From Pisolithus tinctorius (taxonomy: Eukaryota > Basidiomycota > Agaricomycetes > Boletales > Pisolithaceae), in contig JANFAH010000046.1 in the NCBI GenBank assembly GCA_024663395.1, positions 372,001 to 436,000 of the forward strand: a stretch of DNA of 64,000 nt, read 5' to 3'. The position numbers and the translations under genes are program-made. Positions 1 to 10,195 of the stretch are shown here, piece after piece. The first letter of the stretch is position 1. Each line of letters begins with the position of its first letter. The notes beneath the pieces were generated by a model. That model saw nothing but the letters and a program-made list of their open reading frames with translations. It did no database searches and had not been told where the DNA came from.

Positions 1-717
1 TCGTTCGCAGAATTTGGTTAGAAACCCAAGTCAAGTCGGTGGAGAGATGGTTACCAATTCGCGGACAGGACCTCACACTTGCAGCAGCTGCCAGAGTGTA
101 CCAGACTGGAATACCACCGTACTAATTGATATAGTTCAAGCCGCCTCTCGCACCTCTCACTGCCTATAAGCAATACCACACTCAGGAAACCTTCTACGAA
201 ACAGTAGGCGCTGAGACAAACACTATGAAAACAGGTATTCTCGCTGCAAGGTTGCGCTTCTACACAGATGGTTTTCGGAGTTTGATGATACCGGACCTTG
301 CTCAAAGCGAAGGGTCGTGTCTTGTTTGGTTTCTTTTTTTGCGCAGAGATGGGCGGCTACACTCGCGACTACCAGTCACGTCAAGAGCCTAACGTTTGTC
401 AGCTCGAAGACACCCTTGTCTATCACAACCATGCGTTTCAAAGTCTATGCAGTTCAGGGTCTGTAATATTACAGATGTCGTTCACCTGATGCAGCAAGGT
501 CATGTGCTGTTGTGTCGACCGCCGCCGTAGATGTGCGGATCCGATAGCACGTCGTACAAACACTCATGATGCAGACCGTCATATTGCTCTGGTCTGTACA
601 TACGCGCAATTCAGTAATAGCTGCTACTTCGGTGCTAAAGTTTAGGTGCCTCACTTGGATACGGCAGGTATGCAGTGAGGGTGGCTGACGCCCAAGGAGT
701 TGTCTCGGGCCAAGCTG
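1..717. other. 5' intergenic region, no gene seen
   Basis: All reading frames are short and lack recognisable domains or a convincing intron pattern. The right part probably holds the promoter and untranslated leader of the next gene, because a good intron donor (GTATGT) lies at 718. Confidence 0.5.
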
Positions 718-820
718 GTATGTTTTACCCCGTCATCATTACCGTCTCTCGAACTCTCGTCCCGCCCACTCCCGCCTTTGATAATTCGGTCATTTTCGAT
801 CCTATTCTTTCTGAAAACAG
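718..820 (+). other. probable 5'UTR intron
   Basis: A GTATGT donor at 718 and an acceptor ending in AAAACAG at 820 lie just before an ATG at 825. The frame is open across this stretch, but the upstream extension would have to start at GTG. An intron in the leader explains it better. Inferred from splice signals only. Confidence 0.45.
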
Positions 821-824
821 GAAG

Positions 825-2132
825 ATGTTTGCCGAGGACCCGCGCGAAATGTCTTCGTCACCCGACCCCGACGAGTCAGGCGGTCATGAAATCGGGGTCA
901 GCTACCCAGCATCGGACCCTTCCAGCGGTGCCTCTACTCCTGCCTATTCTCCCATAGACGTACAGTTCCTCGACCCAGGGTCTGACGCGGATGTCGATGA
1001 TGGGGCAATTCCAACCCAGGATTCGGTTTCTTACATCAGGTCTGCGGGCACGGCAGCCTTTGAATGGTCATCTAAGCGGTCATCTGGTGGTTCAAGTGAA
1101 TTATTCTACGGAAGCTTTGCGGAGCCACTGCCTCTCCTTGAAGCTCAAGTTCGCAGCCTCAATTTCAGTAAACCACCAGGCCACGACGTCATAAAGGAGA
1201 TCATTCTTCGTCGTAGACGTGATAACGGTCCCTTTCGAATGGAGTTCGACGACGACTCCAGCGATTTCGACCCCCAGGCCACCGGATTCCAGACGATGGA
1301 CGAACTTTCACGCATGTACTACAACTTCAGACCAATCCGCAGCCCTCTTCGCGCAATCGGGTCGCCTCTGTCCTATATGTACCCTATCCGAGTCGTTCTG
1401 GACGTTCTACAACAAATGAACTACATCGGAAGTGCCATCTTCCCACCGCCGATCCCAGTTAACATTCTCTCTCCATTGGACTATGTTGGCCCTAGTCGTA
1501 TCGTGCAAGGTGAAGATAGCTGGGCGTTTGTCGTTCCAAGCGAAATGACCGTCTGGAAAACCGTTCTCGAGCGCGGTGTGGACAAGCGTTACAGGCCACT
1601 CTTCCGTGAACCGACTACAGGCCAGCCTCGGGACGTTGCAACAGGTCGTCAACGCTATGGCTGGGCAATTTATAGTGCTCGATCGATGGTCACTTCGGAT
1701 TTTGCAGTTAACTTATTCCGCCAGCTGCCCAGTCCGCTCCCGGACTTCGACGAAATTCTAGTGGAGTATCTTGGCATGTATGTGATGCGCCACATAGACA
1801 ACGTGACGATGACCCCAGAGAGCTTCCATACGATTTCGGAAGAGGATATGAACAGGATTCATTGCGACCTGTGTCCAAAACTGCCCAGGGCATCTAAACC
1901 ATGGATGCAGTTCCCGTTCGTGAAGTTCTCGTACATCAAATTTGACGAGCATTTAATTGGGTGCATCGATCGAGCGGAAGCAAGATCGAATAAACTCGAG
2001 TCCTTGGCGAGACTCCAACGGGATATCGCGGATGGGGTCGTCGACAACAGTCTCAACTGGCAGGACATCGCTTGGGACTGGATCCCCGACGACGACGACG
2101 ACAACGTTTTGTCTACACCCGAGTCTTATTAA
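825..2132 (+). CDS. hypothetical protein, 435 aa
   Basis: I do not recognise this gene. It is one long open frame from an ATG five bases after a probable leader intron acceptor. The first 100 residues are rich in S, P, D and E and look disordered. The middle, from about residue 160, is a mixed hydrophobic and aromatic region (RMYYNFRPIRSPLRAIG, then a tract rich in W, Y and F) that looks folded. The tail is acidic with a run of five aspartates and ends STPESY. No signal peptide or membrane segment is visible. The start is chosen because the open frame upstream has no ATG. Coding confidence is moderate to good because of the length; function is unknown. Confidence 0.7.
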   Translation: MFAEDPREMSSSPDPDESGGHEIGVSYPASDPSSGASTPAYSPIDVQFLDPGSDADVDDGAIPTQDSVSYIRSAGTAAFEWSSKRSSGGSSELFYGSFAEPLPLLEAQVRSLNFSKPPGHDVIKEIILRRRRDNGPFRMEFDDDSSDFDPQATGFQTMDELSRMYYNFRPIRSPLRAIGSPLSYMYPIRVVLDVLQQMNYIGSAIFPPPIPVNILSPLDYVGPSRIVQGEDSWAFVVPSEMTVWKTVLERGVDKRYRPLFREPTTGQPRDVATGRQRYGWAIYSARSMVTSDFAVNLFRQLPSPLPDFDEILVEYLGMYVMRHIDNVTMTPESFHTISEEDMNRIHCDLCPKLPRASKPWMQFPFVKFSYIKFDEHLIGCIDRAEARSNKLESLARLQRDIADGVVDNSLNWQDIAWDWIPDDDDDNVLSTPESY

Positions 2133-3060
2133 ATCAAGGCCAGCCTGCACCAACGTCTGAAGCTGCAGAATCTCTCCGTTTCGCAAGATAGGATCACTTC
2201 CCTCTATATTTTCCTAGCATCCCCGACTTTTGTGTCGCTCATTCGATTGCATTGGGCAGTGACACTTAATTGTCCTCAACGTACCACCTTCATTAACATG
2301 TATCGTTGCATTTTTGCCGTTATTACTACTTGCAACAATAATTTAGTGCTCGCCTTGGGGAACCGAGGGTGACAGAACCTTTGAAGTTTCAATGCTCTTA
2401 GGCCTCAGCTTAATATTAGGCAGGACGCCGTCATACGAACGTGATGCGTCGGTATCCGCGGATATAGAAACTAGAACCTCAAATACTTCAGCAAGCCCTG
2501 TAACATCGAGGTACGCAGTATGCGTTGGCGCATTTCCATTCCGCATGCTTATGAAGACCGACTCCGCTGATCAAGGATTCCTCTGATACTCTGCACCGCG
2601 GCTCCTGGTCAGGCTTCAGCGTATTACTGAAACATCCCATTACTATAGGTTTGTGCCTGTCCGTGACTGTATGGTAGTAAAAGCTATGGCATATAGCTAT
2701 CAGATAGCGAATTACGACTGACCGTCCAGAACTTCAACGGTTCCCTGAAGAGTCAAGAAATCCGGCAGTGAACAGGAGGTATCGTAGTGGTTGCATGCAG
2801 ATGGTACCTACGGACCCCTATGTAGAGTGATTACCGTGCAAGGTTGAGGTGGGTATCGCAGATGGCCTGGCTCCTTGGGGATTGAAACCGCCTGAAGGCC
2901 TTGTCTCGTGGGAAGCCGAACCTGAGCGTTCCACGCCCCCGCTCTCGTCTTGAATCGTACATAAATTGACGGTAGAAGCGTAAAAATGGCGGAGACGATG
3001 TGCGATGGACTCCAGTAGCCTGCAGTTTGACTCTTCCATCAACCAGCTACAGATCATCGA
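2133..3060. other. convergent intergenic region
   Basis: This stretch lies between the 3' ends of the plus-strand 435 aa gene and the minus-strand POP7-like gene. Only short frames occur. It should contain both 3' UTRs and polyadenylation sites; no further gene is supported. Confidence 0.5.
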
Positions 3061-4035
3061 TCACGACCCATCCGAATCCTCTTGTTCCGGTTCCTGAATC
3101 ACGATTCGCCGCGGGGCATTCACGCCGCTTTGCTGTCCCTCCTCCGCTGATACCTTCCCTTTACCTCTCCCTCTCCTTCTTCGTTTCCGTTTTCCCTGAT
3201 TGGCGGGGGCGCGGACGCCCTCTGCTTCTGCAGGGTTAGTGTTCCCATCTTTATGGCGTATGATCACATTCATGGTCGACTTGGTTCTCTTTCTGAACTC
3301 TTCCTTTGGCGTATCCGTATCCTCAACTTTCTCGCCACTCTCGCTCTCACTGTCACTCAGTATCTCATCCACCACCTCCCCGGAACCCGTATACACTTCC
3401 ACCTCGAGGTCATCCTGGGCAAACGGCAAGACTCCTTGCGTAGTCAAGCTCCCGACGAGAACCGCGAGGTGCGGTATAGCAGCACCCATCGCAGACAGAT
3501 GGATTTCACGTGCACCGTCGTGCAAAAAAGCAGACTCACATCGCCGGATATAAGCAGCAAGCGCGGTTTTGCGCGTGATGCATAGGCATAGTGGTTCATC
3601 AGGTGAAGGACGAGTGGATGTCGAGCGTGGCCCAGTCGCAGAACGTCCAATGGGTACCGTTGGATAGGGACGGGGCGGTGCTAGTTTGAGGATACGCGGA
3701 CGTTTACGTGGGGGTGCTGGGGCTGGGGCGAGTGGAGTGGGCACTGGAACGGATGGACCCGTATCAGATGCGCTGGAGGGCAAAGACACGTTTGTTTTTG
3801 GAGCGTTGGGGATAGCTTTCCGTATCTCTTTGCTCTGCCTCTTGTCGGTAACCTTTGTCTGAGCACTTTGACTACCCGCCGCGGCAGACGATGTAGGACG
3901 CGTCATTGGGACCGGTTTTGCCACTCCCAAGTTATCCTTGACTCGTTTTACACGATTTGAGTCGTCGCTGGACTCTGTGTCCTGTTTCCGCTTGCTCATG
4001 ACACGTCCCACAGCACTTCTTCGGCGTGAACTCAC
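3061..4035 (-). CDS. POP7: Alba-domain RNase P/MRP subunit, POP7/Rpp20 family
   Basis: Single-exon gene of 324 aa. Residues about 1-145 are basic, S/P/T-rich and disordered with nuclear-localisation-like clusters. Residues about 146-225 read as an Alba fold: CLCITRKTALAAYIRRCES, then GAREIHLSAMGAAIPHLAV, then a VEVYTGSGEVVDEI strand. This is the pattern of the RNase P/RNase MRP protein Rpp20/Pop7, which binds the P3 domain of the RNA for pre-tRNA and pre-rRNA processing. The C-terminus has an acidic segment and an arginine/lysine-rich cluster. The protein is much longer than the roughly 140-residue yeast protein because of disordered extensions. It is divergent from eRF1 across 218 bp. The Alba assignment is fairly sure; the Rpp20 rather than Rpp25 assignment is inference from the motif pattern. 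Confidence 0.68.
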   Translation of the reverse strand: MSSRRRSAVGRVMSKRKQDTESSDDSNRVKRVKDNLGVAKPVPMTRPTSSAAAGSQSAQTKVTDKRQSKEIRKAIPNAPKTNVSLPSSASDTGPSVPVPTPLAPAPAPPRKRPRILKLAPPRPYPTVPIGRSATGPRSTSTRPSPDEPLCLCITRKTALAAYIRRCESAFLHDGAREIHLSAMGAAIPHLAVLVGSLTTQGVLPFAQDDLEVEVYTGSGEVVDEILSDSESESGEKVEDTDTPKEEFRKRTKSTMNVIIRHKDGNTNPAEAEGVRAPANQGKRKRRRRGRGKGKVSAEEGQQSGVNAPRRIVIQEPEQEDSDGS

Positions 4036-4253
4036 TCATAAAGCGGCAGTTGTCACGTGGTTAGTGAGCCCGCCCTAAAGCACTCCCCACAGCGGTGCTT
4101 GCATTTGCCAGCTCGCTTAAGATCGAGATCGGCAAGGTGAGGGCTGCTTTTTTTTCAACCTTCCAACTCTCATCTACAAAACACCAAACATCAAACAAAG
4201 CAGCAAGATTTGTGAGACTGTGAAGGGCATTTTTTCCCTTTGGACGATCCGCC
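4036..4253. promoter_or_regulatory. bidirectional promoter, POP7-like / eRF1
   Basis: The two genes are transcribed away from each other and their start codons are only 218 bp apart, so one compact region must serve both. It contains a CT-rich/T-run tract near 4148-4160. No clear TATA box is seen. Confidence 0.5.
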
Positions 4254-5864
4254 ATGAGTCAACAAGACCTCGCAGAGCAGAATATTCAGATGTGGAAAGT
4301 CAAAAAGCTCATCAAGAGCTTGGATTCAGCAAGAGGGTATGCTTTTCTCCTTTTTTTCGCTGTACAGGTTCGCTCATGGCACCTATCAGCGCTGGAACAT
4401 CAATGATCAGCTTAATCATCCCCCCCAAGGTGAGTAAAGGTGCCCGACCGTTCGATCCGTCCCCCCGCACATGATTGATACAGACTTACTGATCTGAATC
4501 CTGCAGGACCAGATCTCTCGCGCAGTTTCGATGTTGACGCAGGAATATGGTACTGCGTCTAATATCAAGTCTCGTGTGAACAGACTTTCCGTGCTATCTG
4601 CCATCACGAGTACGCAACAGCGTCTAAAACTATACACTCGCGTCCCACCAAATGGCCTCGTCCTCTTCGTTGGGACGATCCTCACCGATGAAGGCAAGGA
4701 AAAGAAAGTATCCTTTGATTTCGAACCTCACAAACCCATTAATACGTGCGTACGCTGTCTGATTACCTAAACTGGGATCAGATCATGGACTCTTGCCTGG
4801 ATCGATACAGATCTCTTTACTTGTGTGACAACAAGTTCCACACAGAGGCACTCTCGGAGCTCCTCGAGTCTGACCAACGTTTCGGATTCATCGTCATGGA
4901 CGGTAACGGCACTCTCTTCGGGACGCTGGCTGGCAACACGCGTGACGTGATCCATAAATTTACCGTTGACCTGCCCAAGAAACACGGTCGTGGTGGTCAG
5001 TCCGCGCTTCGTTTCTCTCGTCTCCGCGACGAAAAACGGCACAACTACGTCCGCAAGGTCGCAGAACTTGCTGTGCAACACTTCATCACGAACGACAAAG
5101 TAAACGTGTCTGGATTGGTTCTCGCTGGAAGTGCAGATTTCAAGACTGAACTGAGTCAGAGTGACATGTTTGATCCGAGATTGGGCTCCAAGATAATCAA
5201 GGTGGTGGACGTGAGCTACGGAGGTGAGAACGGCTTCAATCAGGTACGTTCCTTTACTGGTGCCGTGGGTGAGAGCTAAACATCACCGTCAAGGCTATCG
5301 AACTGGCTGCAGAGTCACTCTCGAATGTTAAGTTTGTGCAAGAAAAGAAGCTTATCCAAAGATACTTCGATGAAATTAGTCAAGACACGGGCAGGTACTG
5401 TTTCGGAGTAGACGATACGCTCAAGTGTCTTGAGCTTGGTGCCGTTGAGACACTGGTCGTATGGGAGAGCTTGGATATAACCCGCTATGTCCTTCGCAAT
5501 GCTGCAGGAGGTATTTACCTGCTTCCCATTTGCTCTCTGCCCCATCTGACCGCATGCAGAGGAGATCATAATCTACCTGACGAAAGAACAAGAGAAAGAA
5601 CGCGAGAGATTCCTAGACAAATCCACAGGGTTGGAAATGGAAAAAGCCAGTGAACCGATATCGCTCCTTGAATGGTTCACCGAGAAATACAAAGAATTCG
5701 GTGCTACACTTGAATTTGTTACGAACCGGTCGCAAGAAGGCGCGCAGTTCGTAAAGGGCTTCGGTGGGATAGGGGGTCTCTTGAGGTACAAGGTCGACAT
5801 GGCGAACCTGGCCTCTGTCGATGACGATGAGGACGAGTTCCTCTCTGATGACGAGGCTATTTGA
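4254..5864 (+). CDS. SUP45: eukaryotic peptide chain release factor subunit 1 (eRF1)
   Basis: Six exons (4254-4336, 4390-4429, 4507-4745, 4811-5243, 5294-5510, 5560-5864) sum to exactly 439 codons, giving a 438 aa protein, the usual eRF1 length. eRF1 recognises all three stop codons in the ribosomal A site and triggers peptide release with eRF3. Visible hallmarks are the N-domain TASNIKS motif and YLCDNKF (YxCxxxF) for stop-codon reading, and the GRGGQ loop in [13 protein letters not shown] for peptidyl-tRNA hydrolysis. The C domain ends in an acidic tail [14 protein letters not shown]. The start follows the conserved beginning ([15 protein letters not shown]). All introns are GT-AG and 49-77 bp. 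No lesion is seen; this looks like the functional single copy. Confidence 0.97.
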
Positions 5865-6348
5865 CGATTTCGTCGGCTCCAATTCGGAGCCCCGTCCTCT
5901 TCTAGTAGCACGCAGGGCGGGGCGGAGGGAAAGTGGGGAGAAAGCGGCAGATATGGGGTCGGAGGTGTTGATCAGATGCAACGCCAAGTTGGAATATCTT
6001 GCGATGAGGGATGCAGCCATCCAAGCGATGCTCTGCTAAACGGCGAGTCTTCGTCTGCATTTTCCCAAAATCTTTTTACTGATGGTCCCGTAGATGATAA
6101 GTCTGTAAATTGTGCTATGTAATTGTGGTAGTCAATGTGGTATGTAGTCGGTGGGAATAGCTTATGAGTAATCGAACAAACGTGGCGCCTGTGACGTCAA
6201 AGCAACGAGACAGGGGCAGAACCATTCCACCGGCCCAGTGACAATAGAAATTCCCAGCGCTAGTAACGAAGTTACACGGGAAATCTTAGTCCATTGACTT
6301 TTGCTTCTTGCCACTATCATACGCGCAGATAGATTTGTTTCTGAACCT
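5865..6348. other. intergenic region eRF1 / hypothetical gene
   Basis: The 3' UTR of eRF1 and the promoter of the following plus-strand gene. The minus-strand frames here are short and without domain signal. No gene is called. Confidence 0.45.
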
Positions 6349-7220
6349 ATGGCCGGTGCGTACACAGTGACTCTAGGAACTTGAGTTACTGACATATAAC
6401 CTGACAGGACGAAAGCGATCTCGAACAGACGATGCTCCTGCCACCGAGAAACGCGAAACGCGGAGCTCGAAAGTGCAAAAGACAGAGGGGGGCAGAGCAT
6501 CGGGAAGGGGTGGAGCTAAGGGTGCAGCACGTCTCAAAGTGAGGGTTGCCATCTGTCCTTTTCTGCTAAGCATGTCCGCTCATTGGTTTTTGGTACTACG
6601 ACCTCGAATGTTGTATGTCATACCGCCATACATAGACCGGGCTTACTGCTTCCGCGTTCAAGTCTCGTGCCGCACCCATTCACCTGGCACTAAGTTTTAA
6701 TCCGTTCCCAGGGGAAGGTCACGAAACTGTGGCGGTGGGGGAGGGTGAAGAACAAGCATCCATCTTAACTACAACCACTTTAACGGCGAGCTCATTCTCA
6801 ACGGGCAGTTTCGGGTGGAAGGGAAGTAAGCGGATCGCAATTCCATTGAAAGCTCCAGGTGAAGGGGGAGAAGCTGAGGAGGATACTGTCCATATTATGT
6901 TGACGTAAGGGGTCCTATAGTGCTGTGAGTCAAGAACCTCCGTCGCTAATCCGTCAATTAGGGTCAACGCCACTGTCATTGGCAGCAAGGACGTGAAAGA
7001 AAGCGCCGAAGAGAGAGAAGAGGCGAAGGAAGAGGGGGAAGGGACTAAAGAAAGTGCAGAGGAAGGGGAGGGGATTAAGGAAGGCGGTGGAGAGGACGAA
7101 GGAGCGCAAGAAGAGCAAACAAGTACCGAGGCAAAGGCAGAAGGTGCAAAAGCCGCTGCTGAACTGGGGCTGCCTGCAGCAGAAGCCACAGGTAATCCGG
7201 TTACTGTTGCTCAAGCTTGA
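6349..7220 (+). CDS. hypothetical low-complexity protein, multi-exon
   Basis: Unrecognised gene assembled by eye. Exon 1 is ATGGCCG, followed by a 52 bp intron (6356-6407). Exon 2 reads AGRKRSRTDDAPATEKRETR, a basic nuclear-signal-like start. A downstream exon (about 6714-6906) encodes TASSFSTGSFGWKGSKRIAI and ends HIMLT before a GTAAGG donor. The last exon (from about 6962) encodes VNATVIGSKDVKESAEE followed by a long E/K/G-rich acidic tail ending PVTVAQA. The phase of the second intron (donor near 6539, acceptor near 6713) does not fit cleanly, so one boundary is wrong or another short exon exists. No function is assigned. The continuity of HIMLT-VNATVIGSKD across an intron supports real coding. 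Confidence 0.55.
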
Positions 7221-7414
7221 TTGGCGATGGCGTCAACTGCACGTCGAACAGGTATTCGTATTCTGGTCGGATATCTTGTGAATATCGGGTATTTTATATG
7301 TAAACGTATTCTGCAATGTAGCTCTTCACCTGCGCTTTTGTTTTGAAAGTTTCTTTGTGGGTAGAATACATCTTGAACCATGTCAGCTAAATTATCGGTA
7401 CAGCTACCTTGGTG

Positions 7415-8371
7415 CTACATGTCAAACTCAAAGTCCGAGTCCGAGTCGTTGCCTTTTGCCGTTGACCCGCGTACGTTTCTTGCTGAACGAGTATTGGTGC
7501 TCGTGGCTGCGGAGCGCATGCGAGCGGAGGGGTCGTCGTAGTCGTCGTCATCTGACTCACCGTCCTGTTCGCGGTTGCGACCTCCACGCTCTGGAAGTTC
7601 AATGGCTCCGCAGAGTAGAAGAACGGCTTCTAGTTCTATGTGAAGTGTCACTGTGTGCATTGCAGAACAATCAAAAGAAACGCACCTTCTAATCGCCTTT
7701 CCCTCTCCGTTCCCCATGCGACAACCTGATTCCTGATCTCACCCTTCCGATATATGATCAACATGGGTATCCGGGAATCTGGGAGATCGGCGATGCACTT
7801 GTCGCCCACGATTGAAACGAACTTCGTGCGTGGATAACGGGTTGCAAGGGTGCGAAGGTGCTCAAAAGTGCGATCGCTCCTCGGTATGCTGTAGACGGGT
7901 TAGGATGCAATAATGTAAACTTCGCCGCGTGCTCACCCGTCCTTGTACAAGAAGCAAACGACGCCGGTCCCTCTACCCTTGTCATCACCCTCCTCGTCTA
8001 TCTGGCTAGCCTCCGTGACCTCTCTCGTATAGTCATCTCTTCCAATAGGATAAACCCGTCCAAACCGCGTTCGTTTCTGATCTTTGCGCTCCTCGGCGAT
8101 GCGCTGTCGCCTGAATGACTCGATAGTGCGATGGAGGTCATCATCAACAACTTCTTCCCCTAGTTCACGCAATTCATCGGGTGTGAGATCGTCAAGGACC
8201 TGTTCAAGGGGCGGCGATGGGGGTGGCGAGGGAGTTTCGGGCGTGGTTTCTCTAGGCGGTATGATACCGTGTTTACGGAGAGCGTCGTTGCTGGCAACGG
8301 TTTTACGGATGACTTAGGAGTGTACTACTAACTACTTACAATTCTGTGTCTTCGTTTGGGTTTACTGTCAT
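7415..8371 (-). CDS. PLP2: phosducin-like protein (thioredoxin fold, CCT co-chaperone)
   Basis: Four exons on the minus strand (8340-8371, 7937-8290, 7686-7888, 7415-7629) total 268 codons, giving 267 aa. It starts TVNPNEDTEF, continues with a helical segment RELGEEVVDDDLHRTIESF, then RFGRVYPIGRDDYTREVTEAS, the thioredoxin-like core GTGVVCFLYKDGIPRSDRTF and FVSIVGDKCIADLPDSRIPM, and an acidic tail DDDDYDDPSARM ending DFEFDM. This is the phosducin-like (PhLP2/VIAF) pattern; these cytosolic proteins assist the CCT/TRiC chaperonin in folding actin and tubulin. Introns are 48-56 bp. It is convergent with the preceding gene. The gene looks intact. Placement in the PhLP2 rather than the PhLP1 or PhLP3 group is by overall pattern. 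Confidence 0.88.
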
Positions 8372-8533
8372 GATCGGGGTCGGTGATGTCAGCGCTTGAG
8401 CAGGCCGTTGTGGCGCCACCCACGCTAACACCTAAATCACGAACATGGCACGACCCCAGGTTTTCGTTCTGGTGTGTATTGGGCACACAAAGTCCTGTGA
8501 TCGTGTGTGACGAGCTCGTGGTGAGCAACCGAC

Positions 8534-9797
8534 ATGTCTGACAATACGTGCCGGCTCTACCATGTTCTATCCGGGATATCGAAGGTCCTCAAGCGAAACC
8601 TATTCATATGGTCAACGTATGCTCGGTCACACGGAGGTGCGAGTACTCTCCAATTCCTTATCGCGCTGGCTCAGGAGTTATGTTTGTCAGGGCTTCATAT
8701 TTATCCACGCCGTCCCATCCCGGTTTCTGCGCTCTATACCTGGATAAACATTCTTGTGTTGAGAGGACTCAGGCCCTTCACGCGGCACTATATGGAGGTC
8801 ACCTATTCATCGTTGAATGAGATTTTCAGGTATGAGGTCGTCCCCGTTGGAGATGACCTTCCCCACACTTCGGACACACTCTTGCGCCCAGGTGATTGGA
8901 CATATTCCCTGGTATGCAATTGACAATCGTCGCTCTTTGCTGTATGACTGTGGCTGATATTTTCTGCACCGTAGGGAAAGCTTGTCCGAAACCTTTTGAA
9001 TTTGGATTCTTAAAGTCATCCTTTTTTGATGAAGAGCAAGTCTACGTGGGAGACCCAGATGCGCGTTTGGTATGTATGATATGTTAAATTGGCATGCTGT
9101 CCTGACCAGCCTACATAGAAAAACGACATTTCTGCCAACTTTGTCGAAGACTCCGTATCTTGAGATCATGGTCGCTGTGTGGTCACAGGTGGGGTACCGA
9201 TAATAGCTCGCTCATTTTCACCCTCCTATAATCGGATCAAAGGTGGGGGTTCCTTGTCTTGACGCTCTGCCTCGTGTGTTGACACCAACTTTAGCCCGAT
9301 AGTTATGACCCTGAGACGGACTATAAGTTGGGTGAAGACCTGTTCTAACTAAATTGAATGAGCCTACTTTACGGGAAGACGTTGCAGAGTCGTTCAAGCG
9401 GAACCTCTTCGGCATTGGTGTTGATGTGATTTCCTTCATCTTCTTCATTCTTCTTTTGATCCTGAATATTTCTGCACTTAAGGGTTATCGTATTGTCTTT
9501 TTCATCTCATACGACGATTATGCGCCATTGGAACCCCATACGTATCTCGACATTTTTTCTAATGATCCACTGCGGCCTAGTGACGAGTTCTTGTGTGTCC
9601 ACTTTCAGCGATGCTTGCGATGTCATTTTCCTGGTGATGATGTTCACGGCGATTTTTGGGATTATGACGTGGACTATTCTTGCAACGAGGTGGGTGTCTT
9701 TGATCATGTCGTCGATTCCAACGATCCCGAATGGCAGACCCCGTTTGAAAAGGAGGTCTGGGAGGTGCTGATCCGCCAAGGGTGCTTGCGAAGGTGA
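8534..9797 (+). pseudogene. HNH-domain protein, copy 1 (in-frame TGA)
   Basis: Multi-exon gene of the fungal family with a CVVTG-type HNH (HNH_2-like) motif. Exon 1 (8534 to about 8904) encodes LKRNLFIWSTY, PRRPIPVSALYTWI and FPVG-type motifs. After an intron comes GKACPKPFEFGFLKSSFFDE. After a second intron comes SANFVEDSVS, a TGA at 9161-9163, then DHGRCVVTGG. The last part (from about 9481) encodes YRIVFFISYDDYAPLEPHTY, DIFSNDPLRPSDEFL and GKEVWEVLIRQG-like sequence. Copy 2 at 15.9 kb has CGA (Arg) at the TGA position, so copy 1 is probably inactivated by a C-to-T change. The HNH domain would bind a metal and cut DNA in related proteins; the role of this family is unknown. The intron between the HNH part and the last exon is not exactly placed. 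Confidence 0.65.
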
Positions 9798-10195
9798 GAG
9801 TTCCTGGATTCATTTGTTTTGTGCGTCATGCTCTTCTTTCCGGACATCGACGTGACGCGGCAACCCAGACGAGCGACATCAAATGAACTGGTTGTATTGG
9901 ACTTGTGATGTACATTAGACACTCCATTGATCCAAAATGTACCAGTAATTCTTTGCTTTCTGACCGGTTACTAGTTGAAGTAACCGGTAAGTACGATAGT
10001 CGGATCATCGCGCAGTGATGTCACTCCACTTCGGTCACACGGTGTGACGGCGAGAGTAGTCCGTAATATGCACATGCGCTGTTCTCCCATCTGACCACCT
10101 CCGTCTGTCGTAGCATCCAAGCTGGTTAGCAAGTGGACCGTCGTCGTAATTATCATCCGTGTTGAACTTGTTCCCCTCAGGCTTGCTCAACACAG
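9798..10195. other. intergenic region upstream of Dicer
   Basis: No coding signal. It holds the 3' flank of HNH copy 1 and should contain the Dicer promoter; the DNA just before the Dicer ATG is C/T-rich with no obvious TATA box. Confidence 0.45.

Noticed and set aside
2818..3057. A 79-codon minus-strand frame after the POP7-like gene
   Set aside because: It has no domain and lies where the 3' UTR is expected.
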